Source: CAZTLI01 sp964614375
GTDB taxonomy: Bacteria; Chloroflexota; Anaerolineae; Aggregatilineales; Phototrophicaceae
DNA: 5,719 nt
Direction of reading: 5' to 3'
Assembly: GCA_964614375.1 (NCBI GenBank)
Contig: CAZTLI010000368.1
Location: 1 to 5,719 of the forward strand
Part shown: piece by piece, positions 4,766 through 5,719 of the stretch
Numbering within the stretch: position 1 is the first letter of the stretch
Layout: the number at the start of each line of letters is the position of its first letter
The notes under the pieces: model-generated
Databases searched by the model: none
What the model was told of the DNA's origin: nothing
Seen by the model: only the letters and a program-made list of their open reading frames with translations
Made by a program: the position numbers and the translations under genes

Positions 4766-5719
4766 ATGGCGAATACCCTTCGCATCCCTGGCATGTTCGA
4801 CCCGCATGTGCATCTTCGCGGGATGGATTGGTCACACAAAGGCACATTTGCGTCCGAGACTAGTGCTGCCGTTGCTGGCGGGTACTGGGGCGTGCTGGAT
4901 ATGCCCAATACGGCACCGTCTACAACCACCTGTGAGACGCTTGACCACAAGCTGCGCGAAATCAAAGCACAGGCCGTATGCGATTGGGGTATTTACTTCG
5001 GGGCTACGCAGCCGGGTAACTATGCGGAATTTCCACTTGCCGTCAGGGATGTCTGCGGCCTGAAAATTTATAACAACGCGACGACTGGAGACCTGTTGGT
5101 CGATACACCCGAAATCCGTGAGCAGCACTTCATCAATTGGCCGGAACATCGTATCATTGCAGTTCATGCTGAGGGGGATATGGTAGCAAATATCCTTGAC
5201 CTGGTACGCATCTATCGCAAACACACCCACTTTTGCCATATCAGTACCGCGGTAGAAATACGTCTTTTGATGCAGGCTAAATTTGAGGATTTACCCATTA
5301 GTGTTGGCGTGTGTCCTCATCACTTATTTCTAACAGAAGATGATGGGCGGGCATTAGGCGCGCTGGGATTGATGAAACCGGAACTCAAAAGCAAAGCCGA
5401 CCAACAAGCGTTATGGGATGCGGTTCAGTCTGGCATCGTTGATGTGATTGAATCAGATCACGCGCCGCATACATTGGAGGAGAAATCGTCCGACACGCCG
5501 CCGTATGGTGTTCCGGGTTTGGAGACGACCCTGCCCCTCCTATTAAGTGCGGTTGATGAGGGACGCCTGACATTGCAACGGGTGATTGAACTGGTCGCAA
5601 AAAGCCCGCGCATGATATTTGGCTTACCTTGTCCGCCAGAAACTTACACTGTAGTCGATTTAGACTCTAAACCTATCATTAATCGCAGCCAGCTACACAC
5701 AAACTGTGGTTGGACACCC
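4766..5719 (+). CDS. pyrC: Dihydroorotase, CAD-like type (3' end outside window)
   Basis: Cyclises N-carbamoyl-L-aspartate to L-dihydroorotate, step three of pyrimidine synthesis; a zinc amidohydrolase. Translating from ATG 4766 gives 318 residues with no stop before the right edge. Seen: FDPHVHLRG (11-19; metal ligands H14, H16), MPNTAP (46-51), GLKIYNNATTGDL (98-110; K100 is the likely carboxylated bridging lysine), VHAEGD (133-138; H134), FCHIST (156-161; H158), CPHHLFLTEDD (183-193) and ESDHAPHTLEEK (229-240; D231), then PGLETTLPLLLSAV (250-263). Spacing between these ligands matches the dihydroorotase domain of animal CAD within two residues. The visible sequence stops in CGWTP, near where CAD-type enzymes end, so perhaps 20-40 residues are missing. 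It follows pyrB by 2 nt in one operon. Resemblance to CAD is a family property of this dihydroorotase class and does not imply transfer from a eukaryote. Confidence 0.95.
   Translation, partial: MANTLRIPGMFDPHVHLRGMDWSHKGTFASETSAAVAGGYWGVLDMPNTAPSTTTCETLDHKLREIKAQAVCDWGIYFGATQPGNYAEFPLAVRDVCGLKIYNNATTGDLLVDTPEIREQHFINWPEHRIIAVHAEGDMVANILDLVRIYRKHTHFCHISTAVEIRLLMQAKFEDLPISVGVCPHHLFLTEDDGRALGALGLMKPELKSKADQQALWDAVQSGIVDVIESDHAPHTLEEKSSDTPPYGVPGLETTLPLLLSAVDEGRLTLQRVIELVAKSPRMIFGLPCPPETYTVVDLDSKPIINRSQLHTNCGWTP

Noticed and set aside
4561..4965. Antisense open frame across the pyrB-pyrC junction, and similar antisense frames at 503-748, 1505-1864, 2254-2496 and 2726-3010
   Set aside because: Each lies opposite a gene with clear conserved motifs; their translations show no family pattern and they have no good ribosome binding site. 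They are by-products of codon use on the coding strand.

Overview
The window is ordinary bacterial chromosome, densely packed with housekeeping genes. It contains no mobile element, CRISPR array, tRNA or rRNA that I can see. Polyphosphate glucokinase, a MOSC-domain protein, an M17 leucyl aminopeptidase and a compact pyrB-pyrC pair point to a Gram-positive-like or Chloroflexota-type bacterium. I favour Chloroflexota (Anaerolineae-like) from the look of the proteins, but no marker here proves it.

Layout. (1) Positions 1-407, plus strand: the 3' part of a 6-phosphogluconolactonase gene (pgl), cut by the left edge. (2) Positions 404-3504, minus strand, transcribed right to left: pepA (leucyl aminopeptidase), a 47-nt gap, ppgK (polyphosphate glucokinase), a 177-nt gap, then a MOSC-domain gene. 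The MOSC gene ends tail to tail with pgl, and their stop codons overlap. (3) Positions 3505-3689: a divergent control region with a good sigma70-type promoter for pyrB, a weaker one for pepA, and two near-identical 12-bp direct repeats placed close to the two -35 elements. (4) Positions 3690-5719, plus strand: pyrB (aspartate carbamoyltransferase) and, 2 nt later, pyrC (dihydroorotase of the CAD-like type), which runs off the right edge.

How the genes relate. pyrB and pyrC encode steps two and three of de novo pyrimidine synthesis (carbamoyl phosphate + aspartate to carbamoyl aspartate, then dihydroorotate) and are clearly an operon. ppgK and pgl both act on glucose 6-phosphate metabolism: PpgK makes glucose 6-phosphate using polyphosphate, and Pgl is the second step of the oxidative pentose phosphate pathway. 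PepA turns over peptides. In E. coli its homologue is also a DNA-binding regulator of the pyrimidine-linked carAB promoter, so its position head to head with pyrB is suggestive, though no direct evidence ties it to pyrB here.

I found no convincing new biological system. The points most worth checking are the paired repeats in the pepA-pyrB control region, active-site and interface substitutions in PyrC, PyrB and PepA, and a protein-like but interrupted reading frame between ppgK and the MOSC gene.
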